Shown here one piece after another: positions 1 through 6,780 of a stretch of DNA of 17,897 bases (within the stretch, counting starts at the first letter, position 1; each line of letters begins with the position of its first letter). The stretch comes from an uncultured Dysosmobacter sp. (GTDB lineage Bacteria; Bacillota; Clostridia; Oscillospirales; Oscillospiraceae), in NCBI GenBank assembly GCA_934597465.1, contig CAKTSC010000008.1:1-17897 (forward strand), read 5' to 3'. The translations under genes were made by a program, and so were the position numbers. The notes beneath the pieces were generated by a model. It was not told the origin of the DNA and made no database searches. It saw only the letters and a list, made by a program, of their open reading frames with translations.

Positions 1-518
1 CCCTTGTAGATGAGGCCCTTGTCATACAGCTCGCAGAAGGTCTCCCGGACGGCCTTGGAGCAGCCCTCGTCCATGGTGAAGCGGGCGCGGCTCCAGTCGC
101 AGGAGGCGCCCATCTTCTTCTGCTGCTCCACGATGCGGCTGCCGTACTTCTCCTTCCACTGCCAGACCCGCTGGAGGAACTTCTCCCGGCCCAGGTCATA
201 GCGGGTGAGGCCCTCCTTGGTGCGCAGCTCTTCCTCCACCTTGATCTGGGTGGCAATGCCGGCATGGTCGGTGCCGGGCACCCAGAGGGCAGCGTAGCCC
301 TGCATCCGCTTATAGCGGGTGAGGATGTCCTGCAGCGTCAGATCCATGGCATGGCCCATGTGGAGCTGGCCCGTGACGTTGGGGGGCGGCATCACGATGG
401 AAAAGGGTTTCTTCTTGGGATCGGCAGAGCCCTTGAAGCAGCCGTTGCTCTCCCACATCTCATAGATGCGGGACTCCACCTGCCGGGGCTCATACACTTT
501 AGGCAGTTCTCTGTTCAT
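1..518 (-). CDS. valS: valyl-tRNA synthetase, N-terminal part (cut by window edge)
   Basis: This class I aminoacyl-tRNA synthetase charges tRNA-Val in the cytoplasm. Only the first 172 codons are present; the gene continues beyond base 1. The N-terminus carries the HIGH-type nucleotide-binding motif [14 protein letters not shown] (about residues 44-57) and the ValRS-typical [10 protein letters not shown] (82-91), which separate it from IleRS and LeuRS. The ATG at 518-516 follows AGGAG with a 7-base spacer. It lies 26 bases after the second YcxB-like gene with no terminator between, so it should be the third gene of the transcript that begins at the T-box leader near 2022. Read-through of that T-box in response to uncharged tRNA-Val would raise valS expression, the standard logic for this family. 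The identity is secure; the regulation is inferred from layout and the predicted specifier. Confidence 0.95.
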   Translation of the reverse strand, partial: MNRELPKVYEPRQVESRIYEMWESNGCFKGSADPKKKPFSIVMPPPNVTGQLHMGHAMDLTLQDILTRYKRMQGYAALWVPGTDHAGIATQIKVEEELRTKEGLTRYDLGREKFLQRVWQWKEKYGSRIVEQQKKMGASCDWSRARFTMDEGCSKAVRETFCELYDKGLIYK

Positions 519-544
519 ATGGATTCTCCTATCTGAAAATATTT

Positions 545-1129
545 CTATCGGATCGTTTCTACGGATCTTCCGGTCTTTTCCTCCAGGAAGGAGCGGAAAG
601 CGGAGGGGTCTCCCTGCGTGAAAGCGCGCTTTTGCAGGGCCAGGAATTTTCCCTCCGGGAGCAGCAGATAGTAGCGCTCCCCGTCCTCCCAGACGGCATC
701 CAGCGCGTGGTAGCGGTAGCTGGCGGAGCCGGACGGCTCCCAGACGGAGAAACCGTCCTCCTCCAGGAGGAAGCGCATGGGGGTATCCGGGAACGTTTTC
801 CGCAGCTCACGCTGGTAGCGGTCTCTGAGCTTCAGCCGAGCGGCCGTCTCTTTCTTCCGGAACTCCCGGATGCCGAAATACAGCATCGCGGCGCCCATGG
901 CCGTCAGCAGACCCGGACGGCCGGAGAGCAGGCTCAGTCCGGCCAGCGCACCGCCAAGGATCGCGAAAAACAGCCCCAGTGCCCGCTGAAACCACGAAAG
1001 CCCTCTTATGGCCCCGCCTGAGACGGCGCCATGCAGCGCCCTGGCGATCCGGTAGGCGTCCCTGTCCTGCCAGGTAAACGTCTCCTCCACCCGGTAGCTC
1101 CGGGGTTCACACGCCAGTTCTCCGTTCAT
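545..1129 (-). CDS. YcxB-like membrane protein (second of a tandem pair)
   Basis: A protein of about 194 residues of unknown function. Two closely spaced hydrophobic stretches (about residues 50-90) form a hairpin of membrane segments. They are followed by a basic linker ([20 protein letters not shown]) and a soluble C-terminal domain resembling the YcxB-like C-terminal domain. The C-terminus shares a pattern with the upstream gene: Y-Y-x2-L, VWE, a YLL or YLF strand, KFLxLQKxAF, FRxF and KTxRxV, so the two are diverged paralogues. I chose the ATG at 1129 because AGAGG lies about 8 bases before it; the in-frame ATG at 1138 has AGAGG directly against it. It sits between the T-box leader and valS and should be co-transcribed with valS. 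Family placement is from memory of the domain pattern; the function is not known to me. Confidence 0.75.
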   Translation of the reverse strand: MNGELACEPRSYRVEETFTWQDRDAYRIARALHGAVSGGAIRGLSWFQRALGLFFAILGGALAGLSLLSGRPGLLTAMGAAMLYFGIREFRKKETAARLKLRDRYQRELRKTFPDTPMRFLLEEDGFSVWEPSGSASYRYHALDAVWEDGERYYLLLPEGKFLALQKRAFTQGDPSAFRSFLEEKTGRSVETIR

Positions 1130-1161
1130 ATCGATCATCCTCTATTCTACCCTGCCGGGGT

Positions 1162-1725
1162 TCAGCCGGCGATCTTCTTCCCCATCTGCAGCTCCCGGAC
1201 GGGTCGGCAGGTCTTCTTCTGGACGAAGGCCCGGAAGCTCTTCAGCTCCCCGTCGGCGAAAGCCTTCTTCTGCAGGATCAGGAACTTCCGGGGCTTTACG
1301 AAGAGGTAGAGGGCCTCGCGGCCTTCCCAGACCTCGCCCAGCTCCCGGTACTGGTACTCGTTCTTCCGCTCGCCGATGTACTCCGCGAAGCCATCGGAGC
1401 GGAACTCCGTCCGCCGGGCGAAGGTGTTGCGCAGGATGAAATTCCCGTGGGCGGTGGGCACCAGGTTCATGTAGTGAAGCCCCAGGAAGAGGATGGGGAT
1501 GGCGTAGACGAAGGTCCAGGCGGTATTCTGCCAGGTGGTGATGCCGGGGTTGGCGATGCTCATGACGCCGGTGGCCACGCAGAAAAGCGCCATGCCCAGG
1601 CAGAGCAGGCCGAAAAAGCGCAGCAGGTACTGCAGGAAAAGCGGCTGGCGGCGGAAGCTCACCTGGCCCACCTCCCTGCGCAGCGCGCGGGACGTGAAGT
1701 CGTTCTGGATGATCTGAAATTTCAT
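1162..1725 (-). CDS. YcxB-like membrane protein (first gene after the T-box)
   Basis: A protein of about 187 residues of unknown function. Two hydrophobic segments (roughly residues 35-60 and 70-90) are followed by a soluble YcxB-like C-terminal domain with the motifs YRELGEVWEG, LYLFVKPRKFLILQKKAF and FRAFVQKKT. The same motifs recur in the next gene, so the pair arose by an old duplication. The ATG at 1725 has GGGAGG six bases upstream; an in-frame GTG at 1746 lies before that ribosome binding site and is unlikely to be used. It is the first gene downstream of the T-box terminator, 39 bases after its U-tract, and 32 bases separate its stop from the next start. A synthetase gene normally occupies this position. 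Coding status is secure, family membership likely, function unknown. Confidence 0.78.
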   Translation of the reverse strand: MKFQIIQNDFTSRALRREVGQVSFRRQPLFLQYLLRFFGLLCLGMALFCVATGVMSIANPGITTWQNTAWTFVYAIPILFLGLHYMNLVPTAHGNFILRNTFARRTEFRSDGFAEYIGERKNEYQYRELGEVWEGREALYLFVKPRKFLILQKKAFADGELKSFRAFVQKKTCRPVRELQMGKKIAG

Positions 1726-1764
1726 GTGTTTCCTCCCTTTTCTCACTTTGGCGGCGGATGCACG

Positions 1765-1797
1765 AAAAAACGCCCTGAGCCGCTAAGGCTCAGGGCG
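1765..1797 (-). terminator. T-box intrinsic terminator
   Basis: On the minus strand an 11-bp GC-rich stem (CGCCCTGAGCC pairing with GGCTCAGGGCG) around a short TTAGC loop is followed by six Ts. It lies just downstream of the T-box antiterminator sequence. In the T-box mechanism this hairpin forms when charged tRNA is bound and is displaced by the antiterminator when uncharged tRNA is bound. It may also terminate transcripts reading out of sigE, because no other terminator lies between sigE and this point. Confidence 0.9.
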
Positions 1798-2022
1798 AAC
1801 GAAACGTCCGTGGTACCACCTGAATTCGGGAATGACCCGCGCTCATGCGGCGCAGCGCGCCGTGTCCCGGTAACGGCGGGGGCCGCCGCGGCTTACTCTC
1901 CCTTGGGCCGCAGTGCTCCGGGACGACTTCTCCGGCGGCCTCACGGGCGCTTCCACCATCCGCGCCCTCTCTTGGCATCCGCCTGCCGGGTACTGCTTCC
2001 CATCCTTGCAGTTTTTGTATAC
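1765..2022 (-). promoter_or_regulatory. T-box leader, predicted valine specifier (GUC)
   Basis: This fills the 341-base gene-free stretch between sigE and the first YcxB-like gene. The minus strand carries the T-box bulge sequence GGTGGTACCACGG (about 1820-1808), which pairs with the tRNA acceptor end. Upstream are typical Stem I elements: CAGTACCCGGC on the 5' side pairing through CCGGC with GCCGG on the 3' side, then GAGAAGTCGTCCCGGAGC. Aligned by eye to the well-studied glyQS T-box (GAAAGGCAUUCUUGAGC), the specifier position reads GTC, a valine codon, which fits valS as the third gene downstream. AGAGAG and GGTGGAAGC fit the distal part of Stem I. The presence of a T-box is near certain. 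The specifier assignment is inferred and would need a covariance-model alignment. Confidence 0.9.
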
Positions 2023-2028
2023 CAACTG

Positions 2029-2057
2029 AGTATACTATCCGGCGGGAAAAATGTCAA
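2029..2057 (-). promoter_or_regulatory. sigma-A promoter of the T-box/ycxB/valS unit
   Basis: TTGACA at 2057-2052, a 17-base spacer and TATACT at 2034-2029 form a near-consensus housekeeping promoter on the minus strand. Transcription should start around 2022, just before the T-box Stem I. The -35 box begins only 10 bases after the sigE stop codon. Confidence 0.88.
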
Positions 2058-2066
2058 GAAAAACCC

Positions 2067-2774
2067 TCAGGTCAGGCGCTGGAGCTCCCGGCGGAGGCGC
2101 TGGAGGCTGCGCTTCTCCAGCCGGGAGATGTAGGACTGAGAGATGCCCAGGCGGTCGGCCACCTCCTTCTGGGTCTGCTCCCGGCGGCCTCCCAGGCCAT
2201 AGCGCAGGGTGATGATCTCCCGCTCCCGCTGGGAGAGGGTGGCAAGGGCCGTCAGGAGCATCTGGCAGTCGGCGTCGGCCTCGATGGGCCGCAGCACGAT
2301 GTCCGCCTCCGTCCCCAGGATGTCGGAGAGCAGGAGCTCGTTGCCGTCCCAGTCGGTGTTCAGGGGCTCGTCGAAGGAGACCTCTCCCCTTCTCGCGGCA
2401 TTCTTCCGGAGGTACATCAGGATCTCGTTCTCGATGCAGCGGGAGGCATAGGTGGCCAGCTTGATGTTCTTCTCCGGCCGGTAGGTCTCCACCGCCTTGA
2501 TGAGCCCGATAGTGCCGATGGAGATGAGATCCTCCAGGTTGACGCCGGTATTCTCAAAACGCCGGGCGATGTAGACAACCAGCCGCAGGTTATGTTCGAT
2601 GAGCTCCCCCCGGGCCTTGGGATCCCCGGGCCGGGCCAGGAGCTCTGCCTCCCGCTCCCGGCTCAGGGGCGGGGGCAGCACGTCGCTGCCGCCGATGTAG
2701 TGGATGCCCTCCTCCGCCAAAAGCCCCAGGCTTGCCAGAAAACGCCGGAATCTCTCCCGCCAGGTCTCCATCAT
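2067..2774 (-). CDS. sigE: RNA polymerase sporulation sigma factor SigE (pro-sigma-E)
   Basis: The early mother-cell sigma factor of endospore formation, made as an inactive precursor. Residues 1-25 form a short basic/hydrophobic pro-sequence, followed by [13 protein letters not shown], the hallmark start of mature sigma-E. Region 2 (about 60-125) contains [31 protein letters not shown] and [39 protein letters not shown] follows. Region 4 (about 170-230) includes [12 protein letters not shown] and the helix-turn-helix [22 protein letters not shown]. The length of 235 residues matches the family. It starts ATGATG with AAGGAG upstream; either ATG could be used. It lies directly downstream of spoIIGA, whose reading frame overlaps its 5' end. 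sigG, often next in Clostridia, is absent here; a T-box transcription unit follows instead. Confidence 0.96.
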   Translation of the reverse strand: MMETWRERFRRFLASLGLLAEEGIHYIGGSDVLPPPLSREREAELLARPGDPKARGELIEHNLRLVVYIARRFENTGVNLEDLISIGTIGLIKAVETYRPEKNIKLATYASRCIENEILMYLRKNAARRGEVSFDEPLNTDWDGNELLLSDILGTEADIVLRPIEADADCQMLLTALATLSQREREIITLRYGLGGRREQTQKEVADRLGISQSYISRLEKRSLQRLRRELQRLT

Positions 2775-3627
2775 CCGCTTCTCCTTCCTCCCCGCCCCAC
2801 AGGGCGCCGATGCCGTTTCCCAGTTCCGTGGGCGTCAGGGCCACCAGGGCTCCCTGATGGCGGACGCCGTTCACCTCCAGCCAGTCGCAGCGCAGGGCCA
2901 GCAGCAGCCCGCCGCCCCCCACCGCCCGGTAGGGGAGCAGCAGCGGCCGCTCTCCCAGCCTTCGCAGTTCCGCCAGCTGCCCTGCGGGATCCTGCAGGGC
3001 CTCCGCCGTGAGATACCGCCGGAGCGCCGGAGGAAGGAGCTCCCGGGCGGCCGCCGCCGTCAGCACGGCCACCGGCTCCCCCGCGGGATCCCGCAGGCCG
3101 TTGCCGCTGTCGTAGAGGGCTGTGAGGGCTACTTCCCGGCCTGCCCGGCGGATCCGCAGCCGCAGGTGCTTCCCCGCCATCCCCTGCCCGGCCGCCGCCC
3201 GGAAGACCACGCTCAACACCAGGTAGGCTGCCAGGGCGGCGACAAGCAGCACCCGGAGATCCACCCGGGTATAGAAGACGCCCCGCTCCACCGGCATCCC
3301 GCCGGAGAGGAGCCCCAGGGCCAGCACGCAGCCCGCCATGCCGCAGGAGAGGGCGAAGAGCAGCAGCGCCCGCCGGAGGAAGCGCCGTTGCCCGCCGAAG
3401 GCCAGCCCCGCCAGCAGAAGGCCCGCCGCCAGCTTCCCCGGCCAGGCTGCCAGCCACCCAAGCCCCGGCAGGAAGACCGCCGCCGCGTATCCCCCGCCGA
3501 AGGCAGCCGCCAGCAGGCAGCGCCGCCGCCCGGCGGGAACGCCGGAGAGCAGCTCCGTTCCCCGGAGCAGGAGGTAGTCCATCAGGGCGTTCAGCAGGAA
3601 CACGCTGTCAAGGTACACCACCGTCAT
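2590..3627 (-). CDS. spoIIGA: sigma-E processing peptidase SpoIIGA, with an over-long 3' reading frame
   Basis: A membrane-embedded aspartic protease that cleaves pro-sigma-E at the sporulation septum. The N-terminal half is hydrophobic with about five membrane segments (residues 3-140). The soluble C-terminal half contains [10 protein letters not shown], where Asp173 of the DSGN motif is the expected catalytic residue, and later [11 protein letters not shown] and [21 protein letters not shown]. The start ATG at 3627 follows GAGAGGGG. The frame continues about 60 residues past the likely natural end (GALWGG) into sigE in another frame, overlapping it by 185 bases. That tail is rich in G, P, R and A, as expected from reading sigE out of frame. 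The total of 345 residues compares with about 309 in Bacillus subtilis. The true 3' end is uncertain: either a real overlap or a small frameshift near the end, since another frame stops in an ATGA junction with sigE. Confidence 0.85.
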   Translation of the reverse strand: MTVVYLDSVFLLNALMDYLLLRGTELLSGVPAGRRRCLLAAAFGGGYAAAVFLPGLGWLAAWPGKLAAGLLLAGLAFGGQRRFLRRALLLFALSCGMAGCVLALGLLSGGMPVERGVFYTRVDLRVLLVAALAAYLVLSVVFRAAAGQGMAGKHLRLRIRRAGREVALTALYDSGNGLRDPAGEPVAVLTAAAARELLPPALRRYLTAEALQDPAGQLAELRRLGERPLLLPYRAVGGGGLLLALRCDWLEVNGVRHQGALVALTPTELGNGIGALWGGEEGEADDGDLAGEIPAFSGKPGAFGGGGHPLHRRQRRAAPAPEPGAGGRAPGPARGSQGPGGAHRT

Positions 3628-3660
3628 GCCCCCGCCCCCCCTCTCAAGCTTCCGGAGACT

Positions 3661-3695
3661 ATTATAAGCCCTCCGGGGCGGAAAGACCGTCGCAA
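3661..3695 (-). promoter_or_regulatory. candidate spoIIGA-sigE promoter with wide spacing
   Basis: A perfect TATAAT lies at 3666-3661 on the minus strand, 33 bases before the spoIIGA start. No -35 box is visible at 16-18 bases, but TTGCGA lies at 3695-3690, a spacing of 23. The B. subtilis spoIIG promoter is a Spo0A-activated sigma-A promoter with an abnormally long spacer of 22. TGCGACG around the -35 matches the Spo0A box TTCGACA at five of seven positions. The -10 box is convincing; Spo0A control is inferred from the parallel. Confidence 0.5.
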
Positions 3696-3817
3696 AAGGG
3701 GGACGGGGAAAAAAGCCTCCGGCTCCGAGACCTCTCTTTCCCGGCGGCTTCCGAAAAACCGGGAAGGCCGCCTATGGGCGTCCCTTCCAGTTCATCGTCT
3801 CTCCGCGTCCTGTGGGC

Positions 3818-3851
3818 AAAAAAGGGCCCCGGCACGCATCCGTGCCGGGGC
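3818..3851 (-). terminator. intrinsic terminator after the 30-residue peptide gene
   Basis: On the minus strand a perfect 11-bp stem (GCCCCGGCACG and its complement) with a 4-base loop is followed, after two further C residues, by a run of six Ts. It ends the DUF951/small-peptide operon and insulates it from spoIIGA, whose promoter lies some 120 bases further on. Between them (3696-3817) I see no gene. Confidence 0.88.
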
Positions 3852-3857
3852 GGGCTC

Positions 3858-3950
3858 TCAGATCACATAGGGCATCACGACGGAGGCCAGCAGGGCCAAA
3901 ATCATGACCACTACCAGGATCAGCGCCATCACGCGGGTCTTCCGGTTCAT
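3858..3950 (-). CDS. 30-residue single-pass membrane peptide
   Basis: A very short gene encoding 30 residues: a basic start (MNRKTRVMA) followed by one hydrophobic segment of about 18 residues (LILVVVMILALLASVV) ending MPYVI. This predicts a small protein with its positive N-terminus in the cytoplasm and one membrane helix. The ATG overlaps the stop of the DUF951 gene as ATGA, so translation is probably coupled, and the AGGGAGAG lying in the DUF951 3' end can act as its ribosome binding site. A strong terminator follows directly after the stop. Position, coupling and composition support a real gene; similarly placed tiny membrane peptides occur in other Clostridia as far as I recall. Function unknown. 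Confidence 0.68.
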   Translation of the reverse strand: MNRKTRVMALILVVVMILALLASVVMPYVI

Positions 3951-4138
3951 TCTCTTCCCTCCTCCGTGACGATCTTCCGGATGCTCTTCTCCACCTTCCG
4001 GCGGGGCAGCATCAGCTCATGGCCGCAGCCGGTGCAGCGGAGCTTGATATCCATGCCCACCCGCAGCACCTCCCAGGTACTGCTGCCGCAGGGGTGCTGC
4101 TTCTTCAGTTCCACCTTGTCATGCAGGTGCAGCTCCAT
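3947..4138 (-). CDS. DUF951 family protein
   Basis: A 63-residue protein of the DUF951 family, common in Firmicutes and without an established function. The pattern is typical: an N-terminal VELKKQHPCGSSTWEVLRVGMDIKLRCTGCGHELMLPRR, in which HPCG and CTGCGH supply three cysteines and two histidines that could bind a metal, then a basic C-terminal helix (KVEKSIRKIV). The family resembles small RNA- or DNA-binding beta-barrel proteins, but that is conjecture. The ATG at 4138 follows GGGAGG by 8 bases. It is the first gene of a two-gene operon with the 30-residue membrane peptide, and it is divergent from the S1-domain gene at 4240, sharing a 101-base upstream region in which I see only weak promoter matches. 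Confidence 0.88.
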   Translation of the reverse strand: MELHLHDKVELKKQHPCGSSTWEVLRVGMDIKLRCTGCGHELMLPRRKVEKSIRKIVTEEGRE

Positions 4139-4239
4139 TTTTCCTTCCTCCCGTCAACTTCACCGGCGGCGCTTCATACCCTGCTGGTAGGAAGTCCGCC
4201 AAATCACACGCCGCCCCAAGCGGCAGATGGGATGATCGT

Positions 4240-5262
4240 ATGCCGTATAACAGCGTCTACCTGCCGGAGGGGCTGCACCCCGCCCGGCTGCCGGATCTCA
4301 GCGCTCTCCGTGCCGCCCTGGAGGACAAGACCATCCTTGAGACCACCGTCCTCCGCTGCGACGCCCGGCGCACCCTGCACCTGGCCCTGGCGGGCGGGGA
4401 GGCCCTGCTGCCGCCGGAGGAGGCCGTGGCCCCCTGGATCAGCGGCGCGGGCCGGGACATCGCGCTGCTTTCCCTGGTGGGGAAGCCCATCGCTTTCCGG
4501 GTAACGGCCCTGGACGCCGACGGCCGGGGCGCACCCCAAGTCCGCGTCTCCCGCCGGATCCTCCAGGAGGAGGCCAAGGAGCATCTGCTCTCCCTGCGGC
4601 CCGGCAGCGTCCTCTGGGCCCGGGTCACGCACCTCGCGGCCTTCGGGGCCTTCTGCGACATCGGCTGCGGCGTCATCGCCCTGCTGCCGCTGGAACGGCT
4701 CTCCATGGCCCGGGTGCGCCATCCGGCGGAGCGCCTGGCGGTGGGCCAGAAGCTGCCGGTGCTCCTGAGCGGGATCGACCCGGCCGTCCCCCGCTTCACC
4801 CTGAGCTGCCGGGAGCTCCTGGGCACCTGGCTGGAGAACGCCAGCCGCTTCGCCCCCGGGGATACCGTCCCCGGCGTCGTCCGCTCGGTGCAGGACTACG
4901 GGATCTTCGTGGAGCTGACGCCCAACCTCTCCGGCCTGGCCCCGCCCCGGGATGGGATCGCCCCCGGCGACCGGATCTCAGTCACCCTGCGCTCCATCCG
5001 CCCGGAGCGGATGAAGATCAAGCTCCAGATCGTGGGGAAGCTGCCGCCCCGGGATGGTCCGGAGCCCCTGCGCTTCATCCTGACGGACGGCGTGCTGCCC
5101 CGCTGGCGCTACTCCCCTCCGGACTACGAGAGGCCCCCGGTGGAAACGGTCTTCTTCGATGCCCCGGAGCCCCCGCCGGAGGAACCCCCGGCCCTGCGGG
5201 GCTGGCAGGCGGAGTCGGAGGAGGACTCAGCAGGGAAATTCATGGAATTTCAGCCTCAGTAA
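4240..5262 (+). CDS. S1 RNA-binding domain protein
   Basis: A 340-residue protein with two clear S1-type OB-fold domains and a likely degenerate third. Residues 121-190 carry the S1 pattern GSVLWARVTHLAAFGAFCDIGCGVIALLPLERL, and residues 206-262 carry GDTVPGVVRSVQDYGIFVELTPNLSGLAPP. Residues 32-105 look like a diverged OB-fold (ETTVLRCDARRTLHLAL). The tail (285-340) is proline- and acid-rich. It is much shorter than ribosomal protein S1 of E. coli, although databases may label such proteins S1. By family it should bind RNA, with translation or RNA stability as possible roles. The first in-frame start is the ATG at 4240, because TGA lies two codons upstream; its ribosome binding site is weak (GATGGGATGA). 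It converges on rarA with 60 bases between and no clear terminator. Confidence 0.8.
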   Translation: MPYNSVYLPEGLHPARLPDLSALRAALEDKTILETTVLRCDARRTLHLALAGGEALLPPEEAVAPWISGAGRDIALLSLVGKPIAFRVTALDADGRGAPQVRVSRRILQEEAKEHLLSLRPGSVLWARVTHLAAFGAFCDIGCGVIALLPLERLSMARVRHPAERLAVGQKLPVLLSGIDPAVPRFTLSCRELLGTWLENASRFAPGDTVPGVVRSVQDYGIFVELTPNLSGLAPPRDGIAPGDRISVTLRSIRPERMKIKLQIVGKLPPRDGPEPLRFILTDGVLPRWRYSPPDYERPPVETVFFDAPEPPPEEPPALRGWQAESEEDSAGKFMEFQPQ

Positions 5263-5322
5263 AGGAGATTTGCTTCACAGATACTTCGGCCTGAAAACCA
5301 TCTTTCCGGCCCTCTGCGGCGC

Positions 5323-6586
5323 TCACTTCCCCTTGATCTTCTCCCAGTAGGCCCGGGCGGCCTGCTCGGTCTTGTTGTCGCCGTACTCATAGTAATGGGC
5401 GTTCCGGATGGCGTCCGGCAGGTACTGCTGGCGCACCCAATGGCCCGGGATAGCTGTGGGGGTATTTGTAGCCCTGCTCCCGCTCCATGCCGGTGGAGTC
5501 GGCGTGGACGTTCTGCAGCTCCCGGGGCACGTCCCCGGTCTTGCCATGCTTCACATCCGACCAGGCCCTGCCGATGCCCTCCACCACGCTGTTGGATTTC
5601 GGGGCGGTTGCGAGAAGGATGGCCGCCTGGGCCAGGGGCAGCTGCGCTTCCGGAAGCCCCAGCTGCATGGCGGTATCCACGCAGGCCTTCACGATGGAGA
5701 TGGCCTGGGGGTAGGCCATGCCGATATCCTCGCTGGCGGAGCAGAGGAGACGGCGGCAGGGGGTCACCAGATCCCCGGCCTCCAGGAAGCGGGCCAGGTA
5801 GTGGAGGGCCGCGTCCGGATCGCTGCCCCGGAGGGACTTCATCAGGGCGGAGGCCAGGTCATACATGGCGTCGCCGCCCCGGTCGTAGCGCATGGCGCTG
5901 CGCTGGGCCACCTGCTCCACATCGGAGAGGGTAAGCCGCAGCTCCCCGTCCCGGGGCTTTGCCGCCTGGCAGAGGAGCTCCACGGCGTTGATGGACTTCC
6001 GGACATCGCCGCCGCAGGCGGTGGCGATGGCGGCGGGGACGCCCTCCTCCCAGCGGAGGGGCAGGGCGGCCCGGCCCTTCTCGATGGCCAGGGCCCGCTC
6101 CACGGCGATCTGGACCTCCTTCGGCTCCACTGCCTTGAACTCGAAGACCGTGGACCGGGAGAGGAGGGCGCCGTAGACGTAGAAATAGGGGTTCTCCGTG
6201 GTGGCGGCGATGAGGGTCAGCTGGCCGTTCTCCATGAACTCCAGCAGGGACTGCTGCTGCTTCTTGTTGAAGTACTGGATCTCATCGAGATACAGTAGGA
6301 TGCCGCCGGGGGCCAGCAGCGTCCCCACGTCGGCGATGATGTCCTTGATGTCCTGGAGGGAGGCGGTGGTGGCGTTAAGCCGGTGGAGGGTCTTGTTGGT
6401 GCGCTGGGCGATGAGGTTCGCCACCGTGGTCTTGCCGGTGCCCGGCGGGCCGTAGAAGACCATGTTCACCGAGGAGCCGCTCTCGATCAGGCGGCGCAGC
6501 ACCGCGCCCTCTCCCAATAGATGCTTCTGTCCCACCACCTCGTCCAGTGTCTGGGGGCGGATCTCGTCCGCCAGGGGCCTGCGCAT
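5323..6586 (-). pseudogene. rarA: replication-associated recombination protein A (RarA/MgsA), frameshifted near the 3' end
   Basis: An AAA+ ATPase of the clamp-loader-like RarA family that acts at stalled replication forks. Walker A is GPPGTGKT (residues 46-53), Walker B is LLYLDEIQ (97-104), and ATTENPYF with LLSRS marks the sensor and arginine-finger region. The C-terminal tetramerisation part includes SEDIGMAYPQA. After EREQGYKYPHSYPG the frame continues as nonsense to 5387, whereas the next frame gives HWVRQQYLPDAI and runs to a natural stop at 5323. Removing one base from CCCGGG at 5444-5449 restores PHSYPGHWVRQQYLP, conserved in this family, and a protein of 420 residues, the normal length. 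The start ATG at 6586 has AGGAGG 8 bases upstream; an ATG at 6592 is too close to it. This is either a sequencing error or a recent mutation affecting only about the last 40 residues. Confidence 0.88.
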
Positions 6587-6631
6587 GGCCATCCCCTCCT
6601 TCCTGCCGCTCCCTGGGGAGCCTGACAAGGT

Positions 6632-6640
6632 AGTATAGCA
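6632..6640 (-). promoter_or_regulatory. candidate extended -10 promoter of rarA
   Basis: TGCTATACT on the minus strand combines an extended TGn element with a good -10 box (TATACT at 6637-6632), about 46 bases before the rarA start. No convincing -35 box is present at 17 bases (TGGAAA), as is usual for extended -10 promoters. Confidence 0.45.
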
Positions 6641-6713
6641 CATCTCCCGGCGCTTTTCCAGTCCCCGGTGCCAGACTTTCCCGGATTTGGCGGCATTCCT
6701 CCGCTGGAAGGGA

Positions 6714-6762
6714 AAAACTGTTGCATTTCCCACTCGCATCCCGACGAAAACTGTGGTATTCT
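6714..6762 (+). promoter_or_regulatory. nth promoter region with a direct repeat
   Basis: TGGTATTCT at 6754-6762 is an extended -10 candidate; transcription would start about 12 bases before the nth ATG at 6781. A 14-base sequence AAAACTGTTGCATT at 6714-6727 recurs with two changes as AAAACTGTGGTATT at 6747-6760, exactly 33 bases later, and the second copy covers the -10 box. The repeat could be an operator, but nothing links it to a known regulator. Confidence 0.35.
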
Positions 6763-6780
6763 GGGGGCGAGGTGAGAACG

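Noticed and set aside
1790..2025. Short frames in the T-box leader on both strands
   Set aside because: The region is explained by an RNA leader; the frames lack ribosome binding sites and disagree with the T-box structure.
5235..5251. GAAATTC-ATG-GAATTTC inverted repeat at the end of the S1-domain gene
   Set aside because: The stem is only 7 bp, AT-rich and inside the coding sequence, and no T-run follows; too weak for a terminator.
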